In this document: piece after piece, positions 34,365 to 42,427 of the stretch
Numbering within the stretch: the stretch's first letter is position 1
Layout: each line of letters starts with the position of its first letter
Origin: Gehongia tenuis
GTDB lineage: Bacteria; Bacillota; Clostridia; Christensenellales; NSJ-53
Assembly (NCBI RefSeq): GCF_014384795.1
Contig: NZ_JACRSR010000006.1
Location: forward strand, 12,792-76,791
Direction: 5' to 3'
Length of the DNA stretch: 64,000 nucleotides
The notes under the pieces: generated by a model
Seen by the model: the letters and a program-made list of their open reading frames with translations, nothing else
Database searches by the model: none
Told to the model about the DNA's origin: nothing
Program-made: the position numbers and the translations under genes

Positions 34365-35060
34365 ATGAAAAAAATTTTGGCTTTTGTATTGACGCTTACT
34401 ATGGTATTCGCTCTTGCGGCCTGCGGGAACAGCAATTCTTCGGAGAGTGATCCTTCCCAAGATGGGTCGTCTGCGGCGCCCTCCCAAACGGAGCCTTCCT
34501 CCACGCCGGAAGAAAAACCTTCCTCCTCCGAGAACGTTACGCAAACTGAGGAACCTTCTGAATCGGAAACGGAAGCCGGTTCCAATGCGCTGGTCGTTTA
34601 CTTCTCCTGGTCGGGCAATACTGAAGCGGTAGCCAATGAAATTGCGGCGCAAACCGGCGCAGATGTATTTGAAATCACTCCGGCGGAGCCCTATACCGAT
34701 GATTACGATACGCTGCTGGATATTGCACAGGAAGAGCAGGCAAGCGACGCCCGTCCTGCGATTGCAGAAACCGTAGAGGATTTCGCACAGTATGATGTGG
34801 TTTACTTTGGGTTCCCTAACTGGTGGGGCGATATGCCGATGATTCTTTACACCTTCCTGGATAACTATGATTTTTCCGGCAAGACCATTGCGCCCTTTGT
34901 TACCAGCGGCGGCAGCGGTTTTTCCAGCACAATCAGCGCAATCGAGTCTCTGGAACCGGATGCTACGGTAGTTGACGGTCTTTCCCTCAGCAGTTCTGCG
35001 GCTGCAGAGCCCAGCGATGAGGTAACAGAATGGCTTTCTTCTGCCGGCCTGACCGAGTAA
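34365..35060 (+). CDS. Flavodoxin-domain lipoprotein
   Basis: The 231-residue protein has a lipoprotein signal (KKILAFVLTLTMVFALAAC, Cys at about residue 20), a Ser/Pro/Glu-rich linker to about residue 70, then a flavodoxin domain. The domain shows the phosphate loop YFSWSGNTEAVANEIA, FEITPAEPYTDDYD, FGFPNWWGDMP and FVTSGGSGFSSTI. It should bind FMN outside the membrane. An exported flavodoxin is unusual, since most act in the cytoplasm. It is 12 bases upstream of a second flavodoxin-bearing lipoprotein gene. Confidence 0.85.
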   Translation: MKKILAFVLTLTMVFALAACGNSNSSESDPSQDGSSAAPSQTEPSSTPEEKPSSSENVTQTEEPSESETEAGSNALVVYFSWSGNTEAVANEIAAQTGADVFEITPAEPYTDDYDTLLDIAQEEQASDARPAIAETVEDFAQYDVVYFGFPNWWGDMPMILYTFLDNYDFSGKTIAPFVTSGGSGFSSTISAIESLEPDATVVDGLSLSSSAAAEPSDEVTEWLSSAGLTE

Positions 35061-35072
35061 GGAGGGTTCTTT

Positions 35073-36539
35073 ATGAAACGGTTAACTGCAATCTTTTTAT
35101 CACTTTTGATGGTGGTGTCATTGGCGGCCTGCGGCAGCACAACCAGTACGGACGGTGAGAGTGCGTCTCACCCCCCTGCTTCATCGCAAAGTGCCGATGG
35201 ATCGGAAACAGTTGCCGATCAAGATGTTCCGGAGGGATTTATCTTGATTGAAGGCGGCAGCTTTCAAATGGGAAGTCCGGACTCCGAGCCTTGGCGCAGC
35301 GAGGACGAGACCCAGCACTCCGTAACCGTCAGCGATTTCTATATCAGCCCCTATGAGCTGACACAGGCGGATTTTCAAATGGTTACGAATGGAAACCCCA
35401 GCAGTTTCTCCGGAGAAAATCTGCCGGTAGAGAACATCTCCTGGCTGGATGCAATCTCCTATTGCAATGCCCGCAGCGAGCTGGAAGGTCTGACGCCCGC
35501 CTACACCGTAGACGGACAGAATGTCACATGGAACCGGGAGGCAAACGGCTACCGGCTTCCCACGGAAGCGGAATGGGAATATGCCTGCCGAGCCGGAACC
35601 ACCACGCCCTTCAATACGGAGAACTCTCCCAGTGCGGACGAGGTCAACTATTACGGACATTACCCTTATGAGATCGAGGGCAACTACTTCTCTCAGGGCG
35701 ATCTGGATACCCAGCCGGGCCAGTACCGCGAAACAACGGTAGAGGTGGGCAGCTTCGCCCCCAATGCCTATGGGCTATATGATATGCACGGCAATGTGAG
35801 CGAATGGGTCTGGGATTATTACGGCTCTTACAGCACAGAGGAGCAGACCGATCCCACCGGCCCGGAAACCGGCTCGCTTCGGGTTTACCGGGGCGGCGGC
35901 TGGAACGATTTTGCCAAAAATATGCGTTCTGCCTATCGCGCCACATTGGAACAGGATCACGGCAGCTTTAACATCGGTATTCGTCTGGTGCGAAATGCGG
36001 TGGCCGGCTCCGGCTCCGTATCCGGCTCTGCTACGAGCAACAACACTTCCGGTGATGGGAATATCTTGATTGCATATTTCTCCTGGGGCGGCAACACACA
36101 GGGCGTTGCAGAAGAAATCCAGAGCCAGACCGGAGCAGATTTGTTTGAGATCACGATGGTCAATCCCTACTCCGATGATTACAACACCGTATTGGATGAG
36201 GCGCAGAGAGATCAGAACGAGCAGGCACGGCCGGAACTTGCAAGCCATGTGGAAAACATGGAGCAGTATGACACCATCATCCTGGGCTATCCCAACTGGT
36301 GGGCGTCCATCCCCATGCCGGTTGCTTCTTTCCTTGAAGAATATGATTTTTCCGGTAAAACGATCCTTCCGTTTTGCAGCCACGGCGGCGGACGTTTTGG
36401 TCAAAGCCTGACCGCTATTTCAAAGCTCGTGCCGGATGCGGCAATGGGCGAAGCGCTTTCCATTCACTACTCCGGCGGAAGCAGTATGCCGGATGATGTG
36501 AGCGAGTGGCTTTCCACCAATGGAATTTCTGAAAACTAA
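35073..36539 (+). CDS. Lipoprotein with FGE/sulfatase-modifying-type domain fused to flavodoxin
   Basis: The 488-residue protein has a lipobox signal (LMVVSLAAC, Cys near residue 20) and linker. A formylglycine-generating-enzyme-type domain follows at about residues 52-310 (GFILIEGGSFQMGS, NGYRLPTEAEWEYACRAG, GLYDMHGNVSEWVWDYYG, RVYRGGGWNDFAKNMRSAYR). A flavodoxin domain follows at about 330-488 (AYFSWGGNTQGVAEEI, GYPNWWASIPMP). The FGE-type half lacks the C-terminal active-site Cys pair, so it is probably a binding or other redox module rather than a true sulfatase activator. The fusion is odd; function is inferred only. Confidence 0.8.
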   Translation: MKRLTAIFLSLLMVVSLAACGSTTSTDGESASHPPASSQSADGSETVADQDVPEGFILIEGGSFQMGSPDSEPWRSEDETQHSVTVSDFYISPYELTQADFQMVTNGNPSSFSGENLPVENISWLDAISYCNARSELEGLTPAYTVDGQNVTWNREANGYRLPTEAEWEYACRAGTTTPFNTENSPSADEVNYYGHYPYEIEGNYFSQGDLDTQPGQYRETTVEVGSFAPNAYGLYDMHGNVSEWVWDYYGSYSTEEQTDPTGPETGSLRVYRGGGWNDFAKNMRSAYRATLEQDHGSFNIGIRLVRNAVAGSGSVSGSATSNNTSGDGNILIAYFSWGGNTQGVAEEIQSQTGADLFEITMVNPYSDDYNTVLDEAQRDQNEQARPELASHVENMEQYDTIILGYPNWWASIPMPVASFLEEYDFSGKTILPFCSHGGGRFGQSLTAISKLVPDAAMGEALSIHYSGGSSMPDDVSEWLSTNGISEN

Positions 36540-36567
36540 AACACAAAGAAAAAAGGAGAACAATACT

Positions 36568-37521
36568 ATGAATAACAACAAAAATTTCCCGAAAATCGCA
36601 CTTGGAACCTGGTCTTGGGGCGTTGGCGCCGCAGGCGGCGATCAGGTGTTCGGTAACCATCTGGGCGAATCTGAGCTGAAAGAAGTGTTTGACGCAGCAA
36701 TGCGTGAGGGCCTTACTCTCTGGGACACGGCAACGGTATATGGCATGGGGGCATCTGAGGATATTCTGGGTGCGTTTGCCAAGACCTATCCCCGCGAGAA
36801 TGTCATCCTTTCCACCAAATTCACCCCTCAGATTGCAGGCAGCGGCGCAGACCCGGTAGCGGAGATGTGCGACGCCAGCATGAAGCGCATGGGAACCGAT
36901 TATATTGACGTCTACTGGATTCACAATCCTGCCGATGTGGAACGCTGGACGCCCGGCTTGGTTTCTCTTGTAAAGAGCGGTAAGGTGGGTCAGGTTGGCG
37001 TTTCCAACCACAATCTGGCGCAGATCAAGCGGGCAGAAGAAATTCTCAGCAAGGAAGGCGTGCATATTTCCGCCGTTCAGAATCATTACAGCCTGCTCTA
37101 CCGTTCTTCCGAGGATGCCGGCATTCTGGACTACTGCAAAGAAAACAACATCGACTTCTACGCCTATATGGTTTTGGAGCAGGGCGCGCTCAGCGGGAAG
37201 TACGATACCAAGAATCCTCTGCCGGAGGGCAGCCAGCGCGGCGATACCTATAATCCCATCCTGCCGCAGCTGGAGGAGCTGATCAATGCTATGCGTGAGA
37301 TGGCGGCGAACCACAATGTGGGCGTGCCGCAGGTAGCCATTGCCTGGGCTATTGCCAAGGGCACGCGTCCGATCATTGGCGTAACCAAGCCCTCTCATGC
37401 AGAGGACGCCGCGAAAGCAGCCAAGGTTGTGCTGAGCGCCGAGGAGATGGAAACTTTGGAGGTTCTTGCAAAGAAAGCGAATGTGGACACCAGAGGTTCC
37501 TGGGAAAATCCCATGGCATAA
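36568..37521 (+). CDS. Aldo/keto reductase
   Basis: The 317-residue NAD(P)H-dependent oxidoreductase has the family pattern: ALGTWSWG, WDTATVYGMGASEDILG with the catalytic Asp and Tyr, STKFTPQ with the Lys, DVYWIHNP with the His, and QNHYSLLYRSSED. It reduces aldehydes or ketones of unknown identity. AAAAGGAG precedes the ATG at 36568. An upstream in-frame ATG at 36520 overlaps the end of the previous gene and lacks a ribosome site. A strong terminator follows, splitting the cluster. Confidence 0.9.
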   Translation: MNNNKNFPKIALGTWSWGVGAAGGDQVFGNHLGESELKEVFDAAMREGLTLWDTATVYGMGASEDILGAFAKTYPRENVILSTKFTPQIAGSGADPVAEMCDASMKRMGTDYIDVYWIHNPADVERWTPGLVSLVKSGKVGQVGVSNHNLAQIKRAEEILSKEGVHISAVQNHYSLLYRSSEDAGILDYCKENNIDFYAYMVLEQGALSGKYDTKNPLPEGSQRGDTYNPILPQLEELINAMREMAANHNVGVPQVAIAWAIAKGTRPIIGVTKPSHAEDAAKAAKVVLSAEEMETLEVLAKKANVDTRGSWENPMA

Positions 37522-37530
37522 TTTTTGCTT

Positions 37531-37572
37531 GGGGAGAAGCGGCTGCTTTTGCCCGCTTCTCCCCATTTTTTG
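37531..37572 (+). terminator. Terminator after the aldo/keto reductase gene
   Basis: GGGGAGAAGCGG and CCGCTTCTCCCC form a perfect 12-bp stem with a ten-base loop, followed by ATTTTTT. Confidence 0.85.
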
Positions 37573-37593
37573 ATTAGAAACGGAGGAAATACA

Positions 37594-37788
37594 ATGCCTG
37601 TAATTACAATGGAGGCTGCAAAGCTGACAAAAGAACAAAAGCGTACTCTGGCAAAAGAGTTTACAGAGACAGCTGCGAGGGTGACAGGGCTGCCCGAAGC
37701 GGGGGTTTATGTGTTCATCAAAGAAAATGAACTGGATAATGTGGGGGTCGGCGGGCAGCTGATCAGCGACAGAAATAAGGAGGTGTAA
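37594..37788 (+). CDS. 4-oxalocrotonate tautomerase-like protein
   Basis: The 64-residue protein has the hallmark N-terminal proline after Met (MPVITMEAAKLTKEQKR), which acts as the catalytic base in this family, and VYVFIKENELDNVGVGG near the C terminus. Length matches the small hexameric tautomerases that convert 2-hydroxymuconate-type enols or dehalogenate small acids. It lies three bases upstream of the carboxymuconolactone decarboxylase-cupin gene, so the pair is probably co-translated and acts on related substrates. Confidence 0.8.
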   Translation: MPVITMEAAKLTKEQKRTLAKEFTETAARVTGLPEAGVYVFIKENELDNVGVGGQLISDRNKEV

Positions 37789-37791
37789 AAA

Positions 37792-38529
37792 ATGGCCGTA
37801 AAGCAAACAGCAGGCCGCCGGGATCTGGGCGAGTTTGCTCCCAAATTTGCGGAACTGAACGATGATGTGCTTTTTGGCGAGGTGTGGAACCGGGAGGATA
37901 AGCTTTCCCTGCGGGATCGCTCTCTGGTCACAGTGGTTGCCCTGATGTCTCAGGGGCTTGTGGATTCTTCTTTCCAGTACCATCTGGAGACTGCTAAAAA
38001 GAATGGGATCACAAAAGAGGAAATTGCAGAGATCCTTACCCATGCGGCCTTTTACGCCGGGTGGCCCAAGGCGTGGGCGGCCTTTCGTATGGCGAAGGAG
38101 ATTTGGAACGAGGATGACGCCCACGAAAGCGCCCATGGAGGACTGTTTGGGCTGGGGCAGCCCAACGATGGGTTTGCGCAGTATTTCACCGGGCAGAGCT
38201 ATTTGAAAATGCTCGCCACATCCGGTGCAGCTATCGCAAACGTGACGTTTGAGCCAGGCTGCCGTAACAACTGGCACATTCACCATGCGGATAAAAACGG
38301 CGGACAGCTTCTTCTTTGCACCGAAGGGCAGGGCTGGTATCAGGAATGGGGCAAAGAGCCGCAGCTGCTTCATCCCGGCGATGTCGTCGTGATTCCGGCG
38401 GGCGTGAAGCATTGGCATGGCGCGGCGAAGGACGGCTGGTTTTCCCATCTGGCAGTAGAGGTGCCGGGCGAGAACGCCGTCAATGAATGGCTGGAAGCAG
38501 TCACCGATGAGGAATACAGCAAGTTATAA
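37792..38529 (+). CDS. Carboxymuconolactone decarboxylase-cupin fusion protein
   Basis: The 245-residue protein joins two domains. Residues 1-110 are of the carboxymuconolactone decarboxylase/AhpD type (LSLRDRSLVTVVALMSQG, EEIAEILTHAAFYAGWPKA) but lack the AhpD CxxC pair. Residues 130-235 are a cupin (NNWHIHHADKNGGQLLLC, HPGDVVVIPAGVKHWHGA) with the metal-binding His set. Possible roles are ring-fission product handling or peroxide or quinone detoxification; the substrate is unknown. Related CMD-cupin fusions occur near flavodoxins in other anaerobes. Confidence 0.8.
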   Translation: MAVKQTAGRRDLGEFAPKFAELNDDVLFGEVWNREDKLSLRDRSLVTVVALMSQGLVDSSFQYHLETAKKNGITKEEIAEILTHAAFYAGWPKAWAAFRMAKEIWNEDDAHESAHGGLFGLGQPNDGFAQYFTGQSYLKMLATSGAAIANVTFEPGCRNNWHIHHADKNGGQLLLCTEGQGWYQEWGKEPQLLHPGDVVVIPAGVKHWHGAAKDGWFSHLAVEVPGENAVNEWLEAVTDEEYSKL

Positions 38530-38542
38530 CAAGGAGGATTTG

Positions 38543-39025
38543 ATGATGAGCAAAACATTGGTTGCTTATTTTTCTGCCAGCGGCGCAACGGAAAGACTGG
38601 CAAATACATTGGCGGACGCAGCAGGCGGGGAATTGTATGAGATCAAACCGGCTTCCCCTTACACCAATGCCGATTTGAATTGGAACAACAAGCAGAGCCG
38701 CAGCAGCGTGGAGATGAATGATAAGGCTGCCCGCCCCGCCATTGCCGTACCGGTAGAGAATATGGCGCAGTACGATGTGGTACTCGTGGGATTCCCTATC
38801 TGGTGGTACGAAGCGCCGCGGATCGTACAGACATTTTTGGAAAGCTATGATTTTTCCGGCAAAACGGTGATTCCCTTTGCCACTTCGGGCGGCAGCGGCA
38901 TGGGCAAGACGGCCTCCATTCTGGAAAAGAGCTGTCCGGCGGCAAAGGTTTTGCCGGGTAAGAAGCTGAGCGCTTCCGCTTCTATGAGCGAGGTTTCTTC
39001 CTGGGTAAAAAGTCTGGGTTTATAA
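38543..39025 (+). CDS. Cytoplasmic flavodoxin
   Basis: The 160-residue protein has the FMN phosphate loop VAYFSASGATERLANTLA, the insertion YTNADLNWNNKQSRSS typical of the flavodoxin group near the Flavodoxin_4 family, VGFPIWWYEAPR and FATSGGSGMGKT. No signal peptide is present, in contrast to the two flavodoxin-domain lipoproteins upstream. AAGGAGG lies before tandem ATG codons at 38543 and 38546. It probably carries electrons between cytoplasmic reductases of the cluster. Confidence 0.88.
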   Translation: MMSKTLVAYFSASGATERLANTLADAAGGELYEIKPASPYTNADLNWNNKQSRSSVEMNDKAARPAIAVPVENMAQYDVVLVGFPIWWYEAPRIVQTFLESYDFSGKTVIPFATSGGSGMGKTASILEKSCPAAKVLPGKKLSASASMSEVSSWVKSLGL

Positions 39026-39038
39026 GGGGGGATGAGCA

Positions 39039-39578
39039 ATGAAGATTTTGGTGATTGAAAGCAGCCCGCATAAGCATGGTTCTTCCAATCTGTTGGCAGC
39101 GGAGTTTAGACGAGGCGCTGAGGAAGCCGGGCATGATGTGACAGTGTTTGACGCCGGGCATACCAAACTGAATCCCTGTTTGGGCTGCGGTGCCTGTGGA
39201 ATGTCGGGCCCATGTGTGCAAAAAGATGATATGACTGTTCTGCGGGAACAGCTTTTGGATTCCGATATGGCTGTTTTTGTGACGCCGCTTTATTATTTCG
39301 GCTTTTCCGCACAGCTGAAAACCGTCATTGACCGTTTTTACAGCTTCAATGGACAGCTGACGGAAAAGGGGCTGAAAACCGCCCTGATTGTCGCCGCCTG
39401 GGACAGCAATAGCTGGACGATGCAGGACGTGAAAACACATTACGAAACCCTGTGCCGCTACTTGAATTTTCAGAATCAAGGAGAAATTCTGGGGGTTGGC
39501 TGCGGAACTGTTCAAATGACAAAACGCACGCGATTCCCCCAAGAAGCATATGCCATGGGAAAACGAATAGGAGGATAA
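39039..39578 (+). CDS. NAD(P)H-dependent FMN reductase family protein
   Basis: The 179-residue protein has the flavodoxin-like fold of FMN reductases (LVIESSPHKHGSSNLLAAEFRRGAE) and a Cys-rich segment, NPCLGCGACGMSGPCVQKDD, that resembles the iron-sulfur-binding site of the iron-sulfur flavoprotein group. VTPLYYFGFSAQLKTVIDRF is typical of the family. It may reduce quinones or peroxides. AAGGGGGG precedes the ATG. It is tightly followed by the DUF4405 gene. Confidence 0.85.
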   Translation: MKILVIESSPHKHGSSNLLAAEFRRGAEEAGHDVTVFDAGHTKLNPCLGCGACGMSGPCVQKDDMTVLREQLLDSDMAVFVTPLYYFGFSAQLKTVIDRFYSFNGQLTEKGLKTALIVAAWDSNSWTMQDVKTHYETLCRYLNFQNQGEILGVGCGTVQMTKRTRFPQEAYAMGKRIGG

Positions 39579-39582
39579 AGCG

Positions 39583-40290
39583 ATGAAACCAACTGCCATC
39601 ATAAAAATCGTGGTAGATGTGCTGATGACGCTGGCGTTGTTGGTTTTGATGGGTTACCAGCTGTGGGGCGAAGCAGCCCACGAGTGGGTCGGAGCCGGGA
39701 TGCTCATTTTGTTTCTTGCACATCATTTCCTAAATCGAAATTGGTATAAGACCCTGTTCAAAGGCAGATACACACCCATGAGGGTGCTCCAGGTCAGTGT
39801 GGACATGCTGCTTTTGATTGCAATGCTGGCGCAGATGTACAGCGGTATTGCCATGTCCCGTCATGTATTTGCATTCCTGCCCATTGACGGCGGGATGGCG
39901 CTGGCCAGAAGGCTGCATATTCTGGGCGCTTATTGGGGCTTTATTCTGATGAGCGTTCATCTGGGCCTGCACTGGAATATGTTTTTGGGCATGGCGAAAA
40001 AGAGAATGGGCACGAAAACTCCATCAAATACACGCAAAATACTGCTGTGCCTGATCGGAATGCTGATTGCGGCTTATGGTATTTTTGTATTTATCAGCCG
40101 GGATTTCACAACCTATTTGCTCTTGCAGTCAGAGTTTGTCTTTTTGGACTATGAGGAGCCGATCTGGTCGTTCTATCTGGACTATATCTGCTTGATGGGG
40201 CTTTGGGTATTTGCTGCCCATTATCTTTCAAAGGGATTGAGAAAGCTTGGCGGTGCGAAAAAAGCAGCCGCCGGAAAGGAAAATGTATGA
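39583..40290 (+). CDS. DUF4405 membrane protein, putative b-type cytochrome
   Basis: The 235-residue protein has five or six hydrophobic segments and conserved His residues in helices (AHHFLNRNWYK, RLHILGAYWGFILMSVHLGLHWNMF). This matches DUF4405, a family related to cytochrome b561-like membrane haem proteins. It could pass electrons from cytoplasmic donors to the exported flavodoxin lipoproteins, which is my inference. It overlaps the next lipoprotein gene by four bases. Confidence 0.7.
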   Translation: MKPTAIIKIVVDVLMTLALLVLMGYQLWGEAAHEWVGAGMLILFLAHHFLNRNWYKTLFKGRYTPMRVLQVSVDMLLLIAMLAQMYSGIAMSRHVFAFLPIDGGMALARRLHILGAYWGFILMSVHLGLHWNMFLGMAKKRMGTKTPSNTRKILLCLIGMLIAAYGIFVFISRDFTTYLLLQSEFVFLDYEEPIWSFYLDYICLMGLWVFAAHYLSKGLRKLGGAKKAAAGKENV

Positions 40291-40856
40291 AAAAGCTGTT
40301 AAGCCTGATGGCGGCAATGCTGCTTGTGGTTTCCCTTGCGGCTTGTCAGTCGGAAAGCGATACGGATGGGGAAAGCGTATCCCCGCCTGCTTCTTCGCAG
40401 ACTTCGAATGAAGAGACCCCGGAATCCGTGCCGGAACCGTCCGTAGAGCCGGAAATTCCCCAAGACACGGAATCGGAACCTGTGGAACCCGATCAGAGGC
40501 AGGTTCTGATGACAATAGACGGACAGTCGTATGAAATTACCCTATATGAGAACCCGGTTGCCGATGCGCTCTATGATTTGCTGCCGTTGGAAGTGACCTT
40601 TGAAGATTATAACAGTGTAGAAAAGATCGCATATCTCCCGGAAGGACAGCAGCTTCCCTCTGCGGATGAGCTGGAGGGCTACGACCCTTCGCCGGGCGAC
40701 CTCTGCCTATACGCTCCATGGGGAAACCTCTCTCTGTTCTATCAGGATTTTAATTACTCCAACGGTCTGATCTCGTTGGGCAGATTGGAAGCGGGAATAG
40801 AAGATATTGCCGCACAAGCAGAGAATTTTACCGTGACTTTGGAAAAATCCGAATAA
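40287..40856 (+). CDS. Cyclophilin-like lipoprotein
   Basis: The 189-residue protein has a lipobox signal (MAAMLLVVSLAAC, Cys near residue 20), an acidic Pro/Ser linker to about residue 75, then a cyclophilin-like domain (VLMTIDGQSYEITLYENPVA, PLEVTFEDYNSVEKIAYLP, DLCLYAPWGNLSLFY). Small cyclophilin-like proteins of this kind are often encoded beside flavodoxins in Bacillota. The linker motif TDGES..PPASSQ is shared with the FGE-flavodoxin lipoprotein. The start overlaps the DUF4405 stop. Confidence 0.7.
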   Translation: MKKLLSLMAAMLLVVSLAACQSESDTDGESVSPPASSQTSNEETPESVPEPSVEPEIPQDTESEPVEPDQRQVLMTIDGQSYEITLYENPVADALYDLLPLEVTFEDYNSVEKIAYLPEGQQLPSADELEGYDPSPGDLCLYAPWGNLSLFYQDFNYSNGLISLGRLEAGIEDIAAQAENFTVTLEKSE

Positions 40857-40899
40857 TGAAATCGATCGATCAAGCGCAGTGCGCAGAAAGGAGCAATCA

Positions 40900-41958
40900 A
40901 TGAAAAGAAAAGGAATTGCGGCCCTGTTAGCCGTGGCTCTTTTTACCGTTTGCCTTGCAGGCTGCGGCCAAACAGAACCGGTTCAGGAATCGAGCAATCC
41001 AACCACACAAAACAGCCAGCCGGAAACGCCGTCCTCCGATCCCGAAAGCAGCGAAAGTGAAACGGATTCCGGTGCAGGAGCAGACACAACCGTTAATGGA
41101 GACGCGCCGGCAGTTTATATGACTACCGACATCAGCTCCGAGGGACTCATGGCCATCTACAATGCACTGGAGGCTTCCCCCACCGGCAACATAGCCGTGA
41201 AACTGTCTACCGGCGAACCGGGAAGCAACTATCTGCGAACCGATCTGATTGGCGATCTGGTGCAGTCGCTGGAGGCAACCATTGTGGAGTGCAATACTGC
41301 TTATGGCGGTTCCCGTTCCAATACGGCCATGCACTATCAGGTAGCCGAGGATCACGGTTATACCGCCATAGCCGATGTAGATATTATGGATGAGGAAGGC
41401 TCCATCACACTGCCGGTGGAGGGCGGCGATAATCTGACGGAAAACTATGTAGGCGCCCACTTTGAAAACTATGATTATTTTGTGGTGCTGTCGCACTTCA
41501 AAGGTCATGCCATGGCCGGTTACGGCGGAGCCATTAAGAATATTTCCATCGGCATTGCCTCCTCGGAAGGAAAGACAAATATTCATACCGGAGGTAAAGG
41601 CGGCAGTATGTGGAGCGGCGAGCAGGATGCCTTTCTGGAATCCATGGCGGAAGCCGGAAAATCTGTGGTCAACTCACTGGACGGAAACATCCTCTATATC
41701 AATGTGATGAACCGTCTGAGTGTTGACTGCGACTGTGATGGAAACCCTGCCGAGCCGGATATGCACGACATTGGCATCCTTGCATCCTTTGACCCGGTAG
41801 CGGTTGACCAGGCCTGTGTGGATCTGGTTTATGCTGCGGAGGATGGGCAGTCACTGATTAACCGTATTGAGTCCAGAAATGGATTACATACGCTGGAGCA
41901 GGCAGAGAAGATCGGTCTGGGCAGCCGAACCTATCAGCTGGTTTCCATCGACGAATAA
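40900..41958 (+). CDS. DUF362 family lipoprotein
   Basis: The 352-residue protein has a lipoprotein signal (ALLAVALFTVCLAGC, Cys near residue 25), a Ser/Glu-rich linker and a DUF362 domain. Typical blocks are NIAVKLSTGEPGSNYLR, VLSHFKGHAMAGYGGAIKNISIGIAS and the Cys pair in DCDCDGNPAEPDMHDIGILASFDPVAVDQA. The domain is often fused to ferredoxins, but no four-Cys cluster is visible here. The biochemical role is unknown; location outside the membrane fits the exported redox set. AGAAAGGAG precedes the ATG. Confidence 0.75.
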   Translation: MKRKGIAALLAVALFTVCLAGCGQTEPVQESSNPTTQNSQPETPSSDPESSESETDSGAGADTTVNGDAPAVYMTTDISSEGLMAIYNALEASPTGNIAVKLSTGEPGSNYLRTDLIGDLVQSLEATIVECNTAYGGSRSNTAMHYQVAEDHGYTAIADVDIMDEEGSITLPVEGGDNLTENYVGAHFENYDYFVVLSHFKGHAMAGYGGAIKNISIGIASSEGKTNIHTGGKGGSMWSGEQDAFLESMAEAGKSVVNSLDGNILYINVMNRLSVDCDCDGNPAEPDMHDIGILASFDPVAVDQACVDLVYAAEDGQSLINRIESRNGLHTLEQAEKIGLGSRTYQLVSIDE

Positions 41959-41978
41959 CTGAGAAAGGGGTGGCCGCC

Positions 41979-42416
41979 GTGGAACAGGCTGTTTTCACGA
42001 CTCTTTGTATGATTTCCGACCAAGCCGGGCGTATTTTGGTGCAGGAACGGATCGGCACTGCCTGGGATGGTCTTGCCTTTCCCGGCGGTCACGTGGAACC
42101 GGGAGAATCTTTTGTGGAATCTGTGATCCGGGAGGTCTGGGAAGAAACCGGATATCAGATCAAGACCCCCTTTCTTTGCGGAATCAAGCAGTTTTCCATG
42201 GAGAACGGCGGAAGATATGTAATCTTGCTTTTCAAGAGCGACCGGTTTGAGGGGCATTTACAATCATCCCCGGAAGGTCGGGTATTCTGGCTGGAACGCA
42301 GCCGGATCAAAGAGTACCCGCTTGCACGGGATTTGGATCTGATGTTGGAACTGTTTGAATCTGAAGATAAATTTGAATTTTATTATGCGCCGGACGGTTC
42401 CTGCCGGCTGCTGTAA
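41979..42416 (+). CDS. Nudix hydrolase (8-oxo-dGTP diphosphatase-like)
   Basis: The 145-residue protein has a complete Nudix box, GGHVEPGESFVESV followed by REVWEETGY, and the upstream segment TAWDGLAFPGGHVE of MutT-like enzymes. It probably hydrolyses an oxidised or otherwise unwanted nucleotide, which fits a cluster dealing with reactive compounds. The GTG at 41979 has AAAGGGG eight bases upstream; the GTG at 41970 would overlap that site. Confidence 0.85.
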   Translation: MEQAVFTTLCMISDQAGRILVQERIGTAWDGLAFPGGHVEPGESFVESVIREVWEETGYQIKTPFLCGIKQFSMENGGRYVILLFKSDRFEGHLQSSPEGRVFWLERSRIKEYPLARDLDLMLELFESEDKFEFYYAPDGSCRLL

Positions 42417-42427
42417 GGAGGGATGTC

